Positions 55,066 through 63,298 of a stretch of DNA of 64,000 nt are shown here, piece by piece. How positions within the stretch are numbered: position 1 is the stretch's first letter; each line of letters begins with the position of its first letter. Made by a program: the position numbers and the translations under genes. Below the pieces are notes generated by a model. The model was not told the origin of the DNA and made no database searches. It was given only the letters and a program-made list of their open reading frames with translations. Origin of the DNA: Leptonema illini DSM 21528 (GTDB lineage Bacteria > Spirochaetota > Leptospiria > Leptospirales > Leptonemataceae); NCBI RefSeq assembly GCF_000243335.1, contig NZ_JH597773.1, positions 889,989-953,988 on the forward strand, given 5' to 3'.

Positions 55066-55533
55066 TCAATTCTGATCGTAATCCAGGTTCAATACCGACT
55101 CGATCCTTATTCCCGACATAGCCAGTGTCCTCGCATGTGAACTTCCTTTAATATGCACGCCGTTTTCGACAATCCAGACAAAGGGACTGGCGGCCTTTCT
55201 TTGATCTATGCCCGGCGCTTTCTTTCTTAACCACGACTTCAACCATTCCAGTTTCTTTATAACCTTCTTGACATCCGATGTGAAACCGGAATGGACTTCG
55301 GCAAAATAAACCCGACTCTTATACGCCACGGCATAATCCCACCGGCTGGCAACCGGATAAACTTCTTTCAGGCACTCATCGAGATATAGACTTCCCTCAA
55401 TACTTCTTGTTTCTTTCGCTCGAATCCGCGGACGATGCTTCTTATCAAGGGCAGAAAGCCCCGCCCTGTAACAATCCTTGATCTCTGCTATGTTTCGAAC
55501 CGCCGCTTCAAACGTTTCCTTATTTTTAACCAT
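55066..55533 (-). CDS. ATPase partner with nuclease-like E...D...ExH pattern
   Basis: 155 residues from the ATG at 55533, with GGAGAG before it; this start overlaps the ATPase stop by 8 nt (ATGGTTAA), strong evidence for translational coupling. E46 sits in a predicted helix (RSIEGSLYLDECL), D66 in RWDYAVAY, and E79-V-H81 in VYFAEVHSG on the next strand. This is the PD-(D/E)XK order with His in place of Lys. A helix KKLEWLKSWL and FVWIVENGVHI follow. I know no named family; nuclease activity is inference. It would act with the upstream ATPase. Confidence 0.8.
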   Translation of the reverse strand: MVKNKETFEAAVRNIAEIKDCYRAGLSALDKKHRPRIRAKETRSIEGSLYLDECLKEVYPVASRWDYAVAYKSRVYFAEVHSGFTSDVKKVIKKLEWLKSWLRKKAPGIDQRKAASPFVWIVENGVHIKGSSHARTLAMSGIRIESVLNLDYDQN

Positions 55534-56671
55534 TCGCTTTTCTCTCCGCCACAAGTTCTACGGCACGGGAGGCGAAGGAAGAGACATTTCCCCATTCTCG
55601 AATATCAGGGTCATCATAATCAGCAAGAGAAGAGATGTCCTTTACTTCAATGCCAGAGCTGCCTTCTTTGAAGAAGTAAGAGTTAACTGTTCCATTGTTG
55701 AAGAAACTCGCGTATGGCTTCAGATGCGCTGAAGGAACCTGAAAGAGGGCCGCATAGGAATCCACCGCCCTCTTTTCATTTTTCATCTGTTGAAAGAACC
55801 AGGCAAAATCAAGGAGGATGGGCGAATGAGTCGAAACGATGACCTTGTAGCCCCTGTCGATTAAATCGACAATCTGCAACATCACGGATTGAATCGCACT
55901 GGGATGAAGCCCCATCTCAGGCTCTTCGATTACTACATACTCAAGTCTATCTCTTTTCGCTTTCGTCGGCGGGCACAGCCAGTAGAAGCCGAGCAGCAAC
56001 GGCATAAATTCCTTTTGACCGGCGCTCCAGGTCATAAAGGGAATATCCATATTCTTCATTCTTAGCCGGAATCTTTTTTGCCCCGATCTTGCATCAAGCT
56101 TGATAGTCGCATTATGGAAGATACTCTTTGAGAAAGATTGGCGGAGCGGGTCTTTCAGACGACGGCTCACAGGAAAAATCATGTCTTCTTCGGCCGAAAA
56201 CCCCTGAATCAGTTGCCGGAGGCTGTCACTGAAGTATCGCAGAACAAACGGAACCGTTGTATCGAACTCGCTGAAAAATTTCGGGCGACCATCCTCTACA
56301 CTGAGAATTCTCTGTGCCGGAATATAGAATAGCTTTTCGACTGCGTTTTTATACTGATCGTTCTTTACCGGCGCCATTTTCGAAAGGACGAACTTTGTAG
56401 AGTCGATCTGAACATCGGTCTTTTCATTCCAGAGGGCATTCATGCCTTCGCCGAAGTAGTAGTCCAGATTATAGGTTGGGTCTTTATTCCAGACAAACGT
56501 ATACTGCTCCAGGACCTTACGAATATAATCTCTATCGATGGCGAGCTTGAGCAGCTGAAGCAGACTACTCTTTCCGCTGGCCTGCGGGCCCACAAGAAGA
56601 GTCAGGTCTCCGAATTCGATCTCTGCGCGCTTGATCGGCCCAAAGTTCTTTACGATAAATTTCTTCATCAT
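55526..56671 (-). CDS. ABC/AAA-type ATPase of the OLD/AAA_21 kind
   Basis: 381 residues from the ATG at 56671, seven bases after the stop of the small upstream gene and with AAGG before it. It starts KKFIVKNFGPIKRAEIEFGDLTLLVGPQASGKSSLLQ: Walker A at residues 28-35. MTWSAGQKEFMPLLLGFYW is the signature-like loop, YVVIEEPEMGLHPSAIQ the Walker B with D-loop region, and KVIVSTHSPILLDF the H-loop. This layout is common in anti-phage ATPases (OLD, Septu PtuA, AbiL, PARIS). There is no C-terminal TOPRIM domain, so the effector is probably the 155-aa protein made from the overlapping gene downstream. Confidence 0.9.
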   Translation of the reverse strand: MMKKFIVKNFGPIKRAEIEFGDLTLLVGPQASGKSSLLQLLKLAIDRDYIRKVLEQYTFVWNKDPTYNLDYYFGEGMNALWNEKTDVQIDSTKFVLSKMAPVKNDQYKNAVEKLFYIPAQRILSVEDGRPKFFSEFDTTVPFVLRYFSDSLRQLIQGFSAEEDMIFPVSRRLKDPLRQSFSKSIFHNATIKLDARSGQKRFRLRMKNMDIPFMTWSAGQKEFMPLLLGFYWLCPPTKAKRDRLEYVVIEEPEMGLHPSAIQSVMLQIVDLIDRGYKVIVSTHSPILLDFAWFFQQMKNEKRAVDSYAALFQVPSAHLKPYASFFNNGTVNSYFFKEGSSGIEVKDISSLADYDDPDIREWGNVSSFASRAVELVAERKANG

Positions 56672-56678
56672 TGCTGCC

Positions 56679-56834
56679 TTAGAGGACCGGATGGGGACGC
56701 TCATCACCTAACAGCGGCTTGCGACCCGGAATACGGTCAAGGGTCTCCTCCGTCTTCTTCAGATCTGCACGCTTTGCTCTGGCTTCGATCGATTTCAACG
56801 ACACCCCGCGCCGATGTTTCTTCTTCTTATCCAT
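56679..56834 (-). CDS. 51-residue basic protein opening the ATPase operon
   Basis: ATG at 56834 with a very strong AAGGAGGGGG site. The product starts MDKKKKHRRGVSLKSIEAR, continues with a KRADLKKTEETLDRIPGRKP segment and ends GDERPHPVL. The stop is seven bases before the ATPase start, so it is part of the same operon. The N-terminus is basic, suggesting nucleic-acid contact; it could equally be a small regulator or antitoxin. Too short for family recognition. Confidence 0.7.
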   Translation of the reverse strand: MDKKKKHRRGVSLKSIEARAKRADLKKTEETLDRIPGRKPLLGDERPHPVL

Positions 56835-56855
56835 TCCCCCTCCTTCCATGCCTCC

Positions 56856-56929
56856 CTCCGTGCCCTCAGAGCCCTCCGCGGTTCAATTCCTCTTCCCCTT
56901 TCGCGCTTTTCGTGCCTTTCGTGGACTCC
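56856..56929 (-). repeat. Direct repeat B flanking the ATPase/nuclease-like cassette
   Basis: 74 bp nearly identical to repeat A at 54794-54867 and in the same orientation. A partial second copy of its end (TTTTCGCGCCTTTCGTGGAC) follows at 56947-56966. The operon 54890-56834 fits exactly between A and B. Confidence 0.9.
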
Positions 56930-56973
56930 CTTCTTCCCTCTGCTCGCTTTTCGCGCCTTTCGTGGACCCGGCC

Positions 56974-58506
56974 CTATCTTCTCCTCCGTCCCCCGATCCC
57001 GAACACACCCAGCACGCCACGCGTCAGTTCGCGCACGACCGTGCGGCCGACGTCACGGGCCATCTTGCTTTCAATGACCTTCTCAAGCACGGTCGGCTCG
57101 GGTTTTGCCGTTTTGCTGCGAGTGGACTTCGGCTGCACGGCCTCCACCTCTTCCACCTTCTTTGAAAGGATCTCGTAGGCGCTCTGGCGATCGACGACCT
57201 CGTTATACTTCTTCGCAAGCTTCGACTGCTTCACGATAGCGTCGATTTCGTTATCCGAAAGCACGTCCATGCGCGAGAGCGGAGGGGCCATCATCGTATG
57301 CACAAGCGGAGTCGGGCGTCCCTTTTCATCGAGGCAGGTGACGAGGGCCTCGCCGATACCGAGTTCGGTGATCAGGCGATCGATCTCGTAGTCGTCGCTT
57401 AGCGGAAAGTTCTCGGAGGCCGTTTTGACGGCCTTGCGGTCCTTTGCGGTGAAGGCGCGCAGCGCATGCTGGATCTTCATGCCCAGCTGGGAAAGCACGG
57501 CGGCGGGAATATCGTCGGGGCTCTGCGTGCAGAAGATGACGCCCACTCCGCGTGAGCGAATGAGCTTGATGACGGTTTCGACCTGATCGACGAGCGTTTT
57601 GCTCGCTTCGTTGAAAAGCAGATGCGCCTCGTCGATAAAAAGCACAAGCTTCGGACGCTCGACGTCGCCTTCTTCGGGAAACTTCTCGAAGACTTCGGCG
57701 AGCAGCTGCAGCATAAACGTACTGAAAAGCACCGGACGATTCTGCATGTCGGTTAAACGCACCACAGAAAGAACGCCGCGGCCGTTATCGTCCAGACGCA
57801 TGAGATCGTCGACGTCGAAGGATCGTTCGCCAAAGAACATGTCGGCGCCCTGCTCTTCAAGGGCGACGATCTTGCGCAAGATGGTGCCGGCCGATGCGGT
57901 CGAGACCTTACCGTATTCGGCCTCAAATTCCGCCTTGCCTTCGTTCATGACAAAGTTAAGCGCCTTCTTGAAGTCTTTCAGATCAAGAAGCAGAAGCCCC
58001 TGATCGTCGCAGAACTTCATGATGACGGCAAGCAGCGACTGCTGTGCGTCGTTCAGTTCGAGGATCTTGCCGAGAAGAACGGGCCCGAACTCCGACACGG
58101 TGGCGCGAAGACGGGCGCCCTTCTCACCGGAAAGCGTTAGAAACTCGACGGGATAGGCCTCCCCCTTAAACGCGAGGCCCATCAGATCGGCCCGCTTCTT
58201 TACGCCGTCCGAGGTCTCGCCGGCGGCGCCAAGGCCTGACAGGTCGCCTTTAATGTCCATCAACAGACAGGGCACGCCCGAGCGCGAAAGTGCGCCGGCA
58301 AGGGCCTGCAGGCTTTTCGTTTTACCGGTTCCTGTTGCGCCGGCGATGAGTCCGTGGCGGTTGAGCGTACGTAAGGGAAGATGCACAAGTGCGCCGTCGA
58401 CGGGTTTACCGTCGAGCATGGCGAGGCCGACGGTAACGCTCTCGCCCGAGAAGGTATAGGATTTCTTAATGCGCTCCGCGAAATCGGAGGATGCTTTTTT
58501 TGCCAT
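56974..58506 (-). CDS. HerA-like DUF853 ATPase
   Basis: 510 residues. Walker A is AGATGTGKTKSLQ near residue 58, followed by LLMDIKGDLSGLGAAGET, and Walker B is KLVLFIDEAHLLFNEA near 297, then VIFCTQSPDDIPAAVLSQLG. This is the E. coli YjgR (DUF853) group of HerA/FtsK-type ATPases, whose role is unknown. The C-terminus is basic and ends in GIGGRRRR. It is the last gene of a four-gene operon with genes at 60394-58545. It begins 38 bp after the SspB-like gene. Confidence 0.93.
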   Translation of the reverse strand: MAKKASSDFAERIKKSYTFSGESVTVGLAMLDGKPVDGALVHLPLRTLNRHGLIAGATGTGKTKSLQALAGALSRSGVPCLLMDIKGDLSGLGAAGETSDGVKKRADLMGLAFKGEAYPVEFLTLSGEKGARLRATVSEFGPVLLGKILELNDAQQSLLAVIMKFCDDQGLLLLDLKDFKKALNFVMNEGKAEFEAEYGKVSTASAGTILRKIVALEEQGADMFFGERSFDVDDLMRLDDNGRGVLSVVRLTDMQNRPVLFSTFMLQLLAEVFEKFPEEGDVERPKLVLFIDEAHLLFNEASKTLVDQVETVIKLIRSRGVGVIFCTQSPDDIPAAVLSQLGMKIQHALRAFTAKDRKAVKTASENFPLSDDYEIDRLITELGIGEALVTCLDEKGRPTPLVHTMMAPPLSRMDVLSDNEIDAIVKQSKLAKKYNEVVDRQSAYEILSKKVEEVEAVQPKSTRSKTAKPEPTVLEKVIESKMARDVGRTVVRELTRGVLGVFGIGGRRRR

Positions 58507-58544
58507 GATGCTGCGATCATGGCAGCTCGATAGCAGAGGTCAAC

Positions 58545-59042
58545 TCACTTCTTCTTACGTTTAGTAAAGTCAACTTCTATGATTTTTTCTGGCTCTTTTT
58601 CCGGAGTTTCCTGAGCCGGGTTTTCATCGGCAGAGGGCTCGGCATCAGAAGCCGGTTTTTCTTGATCAAGCTTGCTTGCATCACGCAGAGTCGGTTCGGG
58701 TACGTTCATCGTTACCCATTGCATCAGGAACTGCCCGGGTTTGTCGAAGGCGCGATGCACGCACTCCCACGGAATGTGCACGGGCTCCCACCGCGCGAAA
58801 TGCATGTCGCAGTCGATGCCGCGTTCATCCCAGCCAAGGCGTCGGGCGCTGTACGGGCCGAACACAAGCACGATGCCTTCTTCTTTCTCTTTGTCTATGA
58901 GGCCGCGTCCGCCCAGATAAAGATCGGGATGCGGCACACAGTGAAGATAAAACGTTTCGCATACCTCGAAGAGCGTTTCAACGACGACCTTTTTGACGCG
59001 TCGATTGTAGGCCAGATCCTCCGGCGTGATCTTATCAGCCAT
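58545..59042 (-). CDS. Possible SspB-like ClpXP adaptor
   Basis: 165 residues. Residues about 10-115 are a compact domain (YLHCVPHPDLYLGG, GIVLVFGPYSARRLGWDERGIDCDMHFARWEPVHIPWECVHRAF) with the strand order and 'vP...v.a.f' turn seen in SspB. A flexible acidic, Pro-rich linker follows, and the C-terminus is IIEVDFTKRKKK, similar in layout to the ClpX-binding tail of alphaproteobacterial SspB. If correct, it would deliver ssrA-tagged proteins to ClpXP. Similarity is by eye only. It overlaps pgeF by 8 nt. Confidence 0.55.
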   Translation of the reverse strand: MADKITPEDLAYNRRVKKVVVETLFEVCETFYLHCVPHPDLYLGGRGLIDKEKEEGIVLVFGPYSARRLGWDERGIDCDMHFARWEPVHIPWECVHRAFDKPGQFLMQWVTMNVPEPTLRDASKLDQEKPASDAEPSADENPAQETPEKEPEKIIEVDFTKRKKK

Positions 59043-59826
59043 GTGCGGCCTCCGTGATGCGAATCACATTCAGATTACGGCCCGTATCGCCGCGGCGATG
59101 GGAGAAGAAGCGATCGCGCAGGCCTTCGTTATCGGCGACGACGCCGAACGGATCTTCGTATTGGACGTTCTTTCCTTTAAGAGATTCGCCAAACAGCCAG
59201 CGTGCGTTGTTATACAGATCGAGCAGCGACTTGCCCCCCTGCTGAGGATGCGTGAGCGGAAAGTGGCATGCGACCTCGGGACCGACCTCGTAGGCCGAAC
59301 CCGGAATATACGGCCCCGGAAAGATATGCAGCGGCTCTGACATATCAAGCTTCATGCGCATAGCACGATCGATCGTATGATAGGCCATCGACGTAACATG
59401 CGAGACGATGCCGCGCGTCAGGCCGCGCCATCCGGCATGCAGAGCGCCGATCAGCACATCGCCCGACGTGCCTTCTGTATGGAAGAAGACAGGAAGACAG
59501 TCGGCCGTGCGGATCACAAGAAGCACGTCTTTTTCGGTCGTCATCGTAGCGTCGGCCTTCGCGTAAAGAAGCGGTCTCGAAGGAAGATCGACGGCGCCGA
59601 CGCGTACACAGTCAAAGCCATGCACCTGATCGAGCATGATGATGCGATCGACGGGAAGATCGAAATAATGCGAGAGAACGCGCTTCTCTTCGTGTTTGCG
59701 TTCGGTGGCGTCTTCGATAGCGGCCAGCGGTTCAAGGGCGCGCTTGCCAAAAACGGCGGCCTCGACGCGTCCCTGTCTGTGGCGCAGCTCGGGCGTGATC
59801 TGATTTAACGTTGTATCTGCTAACAT
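59035..59826 (-). CDS. pgeF: PgeF/YfiH family (purine nucleoside phosphorylase-like, laccase domain) protein
   Basis: 263 residues. Conserved blocks: LDQVHGFDCVRV, KADATMTTEKDVLLVIRTADCLPVFF, IGALHAGWRGLTRGIV, FPGPYIPGSAYEVGPEV and FFSHRRGDTGRNLNVI. Cys and His in TADC, HAGWRG and the Q-V-H-G block form the zinc/active site. Members remove wrongly built L-Ser-containing peptidoglycan precursors (PgeF) and act on adenosine and other nucleosides. It overlaps the SspB-like gene and starts 1 bp after the preceding gene's stop. Confidence 0.95.
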   Translation of the reverse strand: MLADTTLNQITPELRHRQGRVEAAVFGKRALEPLAAIEDATERKHEEKRVLSHYFDLPVDRIIMLDQVHGFDCVRVGAVDLPSRPLLYAKADATMTTEKDVLLVIRTADCLPVFFHTEGTSGDVLIGALHAGWRGLTRGIVSHVTSMAYHTIDRAMRMKLDMSEPLHIFPGPYIPGSAYEVGPEVACHFPLTHPQQGGKSLLDLYNNARWLFGESLKGKNVQYEDPFGVVADNEGLRDRFFSHRRGDTGRNLNVIRITEAAHG

Positions 59827-59827
59827 T

Positions 59828-60394
59828 TCAATCCTCTGAAAGGAGCTCCTGGCGATGCACCGGATGCGTCATCTGATACCGGTCCGAGATGTGCCCCATG
59901 AGTCGCCGCTCCTCGTCGCTTACGACGCCGGCGGGCAATACAAAGGCGCGGGAGTCGGATTCTCGCGCCACAAAACGAAACAGCTCTTCGTAAAGGGCTC
60001 CGCCTCCCGTCCAGATGGCTCGCTCTGCATGCTGTAGATAAAGCCTGACCGGCGCAAGATAAAAGACAAGTAAACCGGGATCGGGCGAAACGGCCGACAG
60101 AATCTGGCCCGAGAGCTCGAAGTATTCCGGAAGCAGAAGCACCGTGTGCAGAGAGCCGGGCTCGATGCGATCCGACATCGAGAGAAGCGAGGCAAGGCGA
60201 TCGGGCGTGAACAGAAAGGCGGACGGGTACTGCGCCATCTGCGGAGCGACGATGTTAATGGGATGCCTGCGAAAAGGGCCTGCCTTCAGACGCCGGCTGC
60301 GCACGTTCTTTCGATTCTCAAAAGAAAGTACCCGCCGTACCCGGACGGCAACCTCTGCTACGAGGTCCTGAAACTCCTGCTCGCCGTTTCGCAT
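59828..60394 (-). CDS. Hypothetical protein, first gene of the pgeF-herA operon
   Basis: 188 residues. The N-terminal 50 residues are rich in Arg (VAVRVRRVLSFENRKNVRSRRLKAGPFRRHP). The C-terminal part has HTVLLLPEYFELSGQIL and LLVFYLAPVRLYLQHAERAIW and looks like a globular alpha/beta domain. No family recognised. GGAG precedes the ATG at 60394. It is divergent from trpF (54 bp). Confidence 0.75.
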   Translation of the reverse strand: MRNGEQEFQDLVAEVAVRVRRVLSFENRKNVRSRRLKAGPFRRHPINIVAPQMAQYPSAFLFTPDRLASLLSMSDRIEPGSLHTVLLLPEYFELSGQILSAVSPDPGLLVFYLAPVRLYLQHAERAIWTGGGALYEELFRFVARESDSRAFVLPAGVVSDEERRLMGHISDRYQMTHPVHRQELLSED

Positions 60395-60447
60395 CGCTCC
60401 GGAGAAAATTTCACTGACAGGATAGAAGGCAACTACATAACGGAGGC

Positions 60448-61104
60448 ATGGCTCTGATCAAGATCTGCGGAAACGTGCGCCATGAAGATGCAATGCTTGT
60501 CGCTTCGTTCAATCCTGACTTCATGGGATGGATTTTTTCGCCGTTCAGCAAACGCCGGCTTGATCGTTCCCGGGCCGCCCGCATGATCCGATCCGTTCGC
60601 TCGCGACATCCGGGCATTCGCCATGTGGGCGTCTTTGCCGGGAACTCCGTGCTGTCGATCCTTGCTCTTGGCCGCTATCTTGCCGAACATGAGGCCTCTC
60701 TCGATTTCTTGCAGGTGACCGAGGGTACGGGCTTCATTCATCGCCTTCGTGATTTACAGAGGGGCGAAAATATTCCCGCCGCGCCTGTGATTCCCGTTCT
60801 GCGCCCGACACAGCGCATCGACGATCTGGATTTTGTGAAGACATCGCCCTCGCCGCTCTGGGTGCTCGACCGCTTTGATCCCGTTGCAAAAGGCGGAACA
60901 GGCCAGCAGATCGACACCTCTCTTTTCGCGCCGGTGCGTTATCCGTTTCTTGTTGCAGGCGGCATTAACGCGAAGAATGCGCGCGACATCTTGAAGCAAA
61001 GCGGAGCGGCCGGCATTGATCTCAGTTCTGGAGTCGAGTCCGCTCCTGGCGAAAAAGATCCTCAAAAACTGGAAGATCTGTTTCGAAACATGCGCGAAAG
61101 CTGA
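60448..61104 (+). CDS. trpF: Phosphoribosylanthranilate isomerase
   Basis: 218 residues. It starts ALIKICGNVRHEDAMLV, then MGWIFSPFSKRRLD, HVGVFAGNS and the phosphate-binding C-terminal region FLVAGGINAKNARDIL and GIDLSSGVESAPGEKDPQKLEDLF. Catalytic Cys (KICG) and Asp (LDRFD region) are present. It performs the third step from chorismate to tryptophan. It stands apart from other trp genes, with a divergent neighbour. Confidence 0.96.
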   Translation: MALIKICGNVRHEDAMLVASFNPDFMGWIFSPFSKRRLDRSRAARMIRSVRSRHPGIRHVGVFAGNSVLSILALGRYLAEHEASLDFLQVTEGTGFIHRLRDLQRGENIPAAPVIPVLRPTQRIDDLDFVKTSPSPLWVLDRFDPVAKGGTGQQIDTSLFAPVRYPFLVAGGINAKNARDILKQSGAAGIDLSSGVESAPGEKDPQKLEDLFRNMRES

Positions 61105-61191
61105 AACAGAATCCATTTTCCACAGGGAAGCGATTATTTTCCTTCTTTATTTTTGTTTTATTCTTGCTTCCGGGCGGGCTGCCGTTTCACA

Positions 61192-61845
61192 ATGTCGGCG
61201 CAACCCAACCCTATGGAACAAAAACAAACCGCCCCGACGCTGCACTTCACCGAAGAGATGAAGGGCGCCGTCACATCGATCTCGGCGGAGCAGGACGGCG
61301 TCGATTACGTCCGCTCTTATGAAACAGGGAAACGTCAGGATACCTCTTTGATGTTTCACGTTACCATCCACGTAGCCGATCCGCATCGCCTGCGAACCGA
61401 TTCGGCGACGCCGGCCACGCTGGATGGATGGATTCAGAGCCCTCTTTTCGGGGAGCGATGCCCGATTCATGACGCCAGCTTTCAGCTCTTTGTCCCGGTG
61501 TCGGCCTATCATCATGAGATGCGCTACCGAATCGTATTTGCAGATTCGTCGGAACGTCTTCACACGCTGATCGGCTATAAAACGATACGCCCCGGTTCGG
61601 TGCTGCGCATCTGGGCCGATACGACGACGCTATATACGCGCGTCTATTCAGGGGCTCTTCGCGACTGGCCGTCTGATTCTGAAGAGGCTCGTTTCGCCGG
61701 CATCCTTCATATCGGCCTTTTCGATTTCATGAAGCAGATGACGACGCTCAAAACGACGCCGCGAAGCTTTGCCGCCATCAAAGACTTCTTTTACGTTTTC
61801 GCTCGCATGCTGATGCGCACCTACGTGTTTCCGCATAAGGGGTGA
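61192..61845 (+). CDS. Conserved domain protein of the GMC-oxidoreductase/hydrolase neighbourhood
   Basis: 217 residues from the ATG at 61192 (MSAQPNPMEQKQ). Segments LHFTEEMKGAVTS, VTIHVADPHRLRTDSATPATLDGWI, EMRYRIVFADSSERLHTLIGYKTI, TTTLYTRVYSG and FAGILHIGLFDFMKQMTTL match a domain that, as I recall, is found fused to or beside cholesterol-oxidase-like GMC flavoproteins. No flavin motif is present here, so only the accessory domain is encoded. It is followed after 1 bp by the phosphoesterase gene and then by a hydrolase gene, forming one operon. Confidence 0.65.
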   Translation: MSAQPNPMEQKQTAPTLHFTEEMKGAVTSISAEQDGVDYVRSYETGKRQDTSLMFHVTIHVADPHRLRTDSATPATLDGWIQSPLFGERCPIHDASFQLFVPVSAYHHEMRYRIVFADSSERLHTLIGYKTIRPGSVLRIWADTTTLYTRVYSGALRDWPSDSEEARFAGILHIGLFDFMKQMTTLKTTPRSFAAIKDFFYVFARMLMRTYVFPHKG

Positions 61846-61846
61846 G

Positions 61847-63298
61847 ATGATGAAAACCATACGTTATATCTGTATGTCTGATCTGCACTTCGGCGCAGGC
61901 TCGTCGCTTTTTACGTCGATGAAGCCGCCGACGCAGGATGAGAAGACCGGGCGGCTAACTGCTCGCCGCGGATCACGAATCCTCAGGCAGTTCGCCCGAT
62001 CGCTGCGGCTGCTTGCGAAAAAGCACAGCCGTCCCGGCAAACGGCCGACGCTCGTTTTAAACGGCGATATTCTCGAACTGGCACTTGCCGATCTGGACGA
62101 CGCCCTCACCGTCTTCGAAGATTTTCTCGTCGCCCTCTTCCCGAAAGGCGAAACGCCGCTCTTTGACACCGAAATCCTCTATTTACCGGGTAACCACGAT
62201 CATCATATGTGGGAGCTCAGTCGCGAAGAGGAATACATTCGCCGTCGCAAGAAAAACGCCCCGCCCTTTCACACCGTCTCTGCCGATCGCGCCGACGGCC
62301 TGCGATCGCCGCTTCTTGAAGAGACGCTGCGTCGCGTGAGATCCGATCTGAAAGTGCGCGTCAGTTATCCGAACCTGGCGCTGAGCGCAGACGAACGCAC
62401 CGTCGTCATTCACCACGGGCACTTCACCGAGCGCATCTACTATCAGATCTCGCAGATGCGCAATCTGATCTTTCCGGGACGCACCGCCCCGCAGACGCTT
62501 GAAGAGATCGAATCCGAAAACTTCGCCTGGATCGATTTCTTCTGGTCTACGCTCGGGCGATCGGGGCCGGCCGGCAAGGATCTTGAGCTGATCTACAATA
62601 AGCTGCATGATCCGACGCAGACAGAGAAGATGCTGCATCGCTTCGCCATTCAGGTGTCGGCAAAGAATCACCCGCCTTCTCTCTGGGATACCATTCGCGG
62701 AACTTTCGTTTACATCGTCATTCGGGCAGCGACGCGACGTATCCTTGACACCGAGATCCATCAGGGCAAGGAGCCGCTCAACGAGTCTTCCCGTAAACTG
62801 ATGCAGTGGTATCTGAGCGTTCCGGTGAAGCATCAGATCGGCGACGTGAAGCGGCTCGGCTTTCTCTTCGGGCATACGCACAAGCCTTTCAGCGAAAATG
62901 TAAGCCTCGAAGACGGGGCAAGCGTCGATGTGTATAACTCCGGAGGATGGGTCGTCGAAACGCCCGACGTCATCGAGTCGCATGGCGGAAATCTGCTTTT
63001 GCTCGACGAGAAGCTTGCATGCTATCCGCTTCACGTCTTCAACGAAGGAGAGTTTACGCCCGATGCGATGCTGCCAGAAGGCGACCGCCTGAAGGCCATG
63101 ATCGTCAACGGCATCCGACGACGGCGTATGAGACTGATACGACGTATACAGTCCGAGGGCACGATGTACGAGAAGGTCCTGCTCATGACGAAGGGCAATG
63201 AATGGAAGAAGCATCTCGGCAGCGGCCTCGCCTCGGGCCCGAAAAAGAAGAAACGCAAGAAGACCCAGAAACCTCGTAAGAGCAGGAGTAACTCATAA
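61847..63298 (+). CDS. Calcineurin-like metallophosphoesterase
   Basis: 483 residues. Metal-binding motifs: MSDLHFGAG (D-x-H) near residue 10, LNGDILEL (GD) near 73, YLPGNHDHHMW (GNHD) near 111, VIHHGHF near 190 and FGHTHKPF near 348. That is the full five-motif set of the binuclear metal phosphoesterase fold. The C-terminus is very basic (KKKKRKKTQKPRKSRSNS). Substrate unknown. It overlaps the next gene by 1 nt (TAATG). Confidence 0.92.
   Translation: MMKTIRYICMSDLHFGAGSSLFTSMKPPTQDEKTGRLTARRGSRILRQFARSLRLLAKKHSRPGKRPTLVLNGDILELALADLDDALTVFEDFLVALFPKGETPLFDTEILYLPGNHDHHMWELSREEEYIRRRKKNAPPFHTVSADRADGLRSPLLEETLRRVRSDLKVRVSYPNLALSADERTVVIHHGHFTERIYYQISQMRNLIFPGRTAPQTLEEIESENFAWIDFFWSTLGRSGPAGKDLELIYNKLHDPTQTEKMLHRFAIQVSAKNHPPSLWDTIRGTFVYIVIRAATRRILDTEIHQGKEPLNESSRKLMQWYLSVPVKHQIGDVKRLGFLFGHTHKPFSENVSLEDGASVDVYNSGGWVVETPDVIESHGGNLLLLDEKLACYPLHVFNEGEFTPDAMLPEGDRLKAMIVNGIRRRRMRLIRRIQSEGTMYEKVLLMTKGNEWKKHLGSGLASGPKKKKRKKTQKPRKSRSNS

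Noticed and set aside
62183-63214. 343-codon open frame antisense to the metallophosphoesterase
   Set aside because: All five phosphoesterase motifs are on the plus strand here, and the antisense product shows no family feature.
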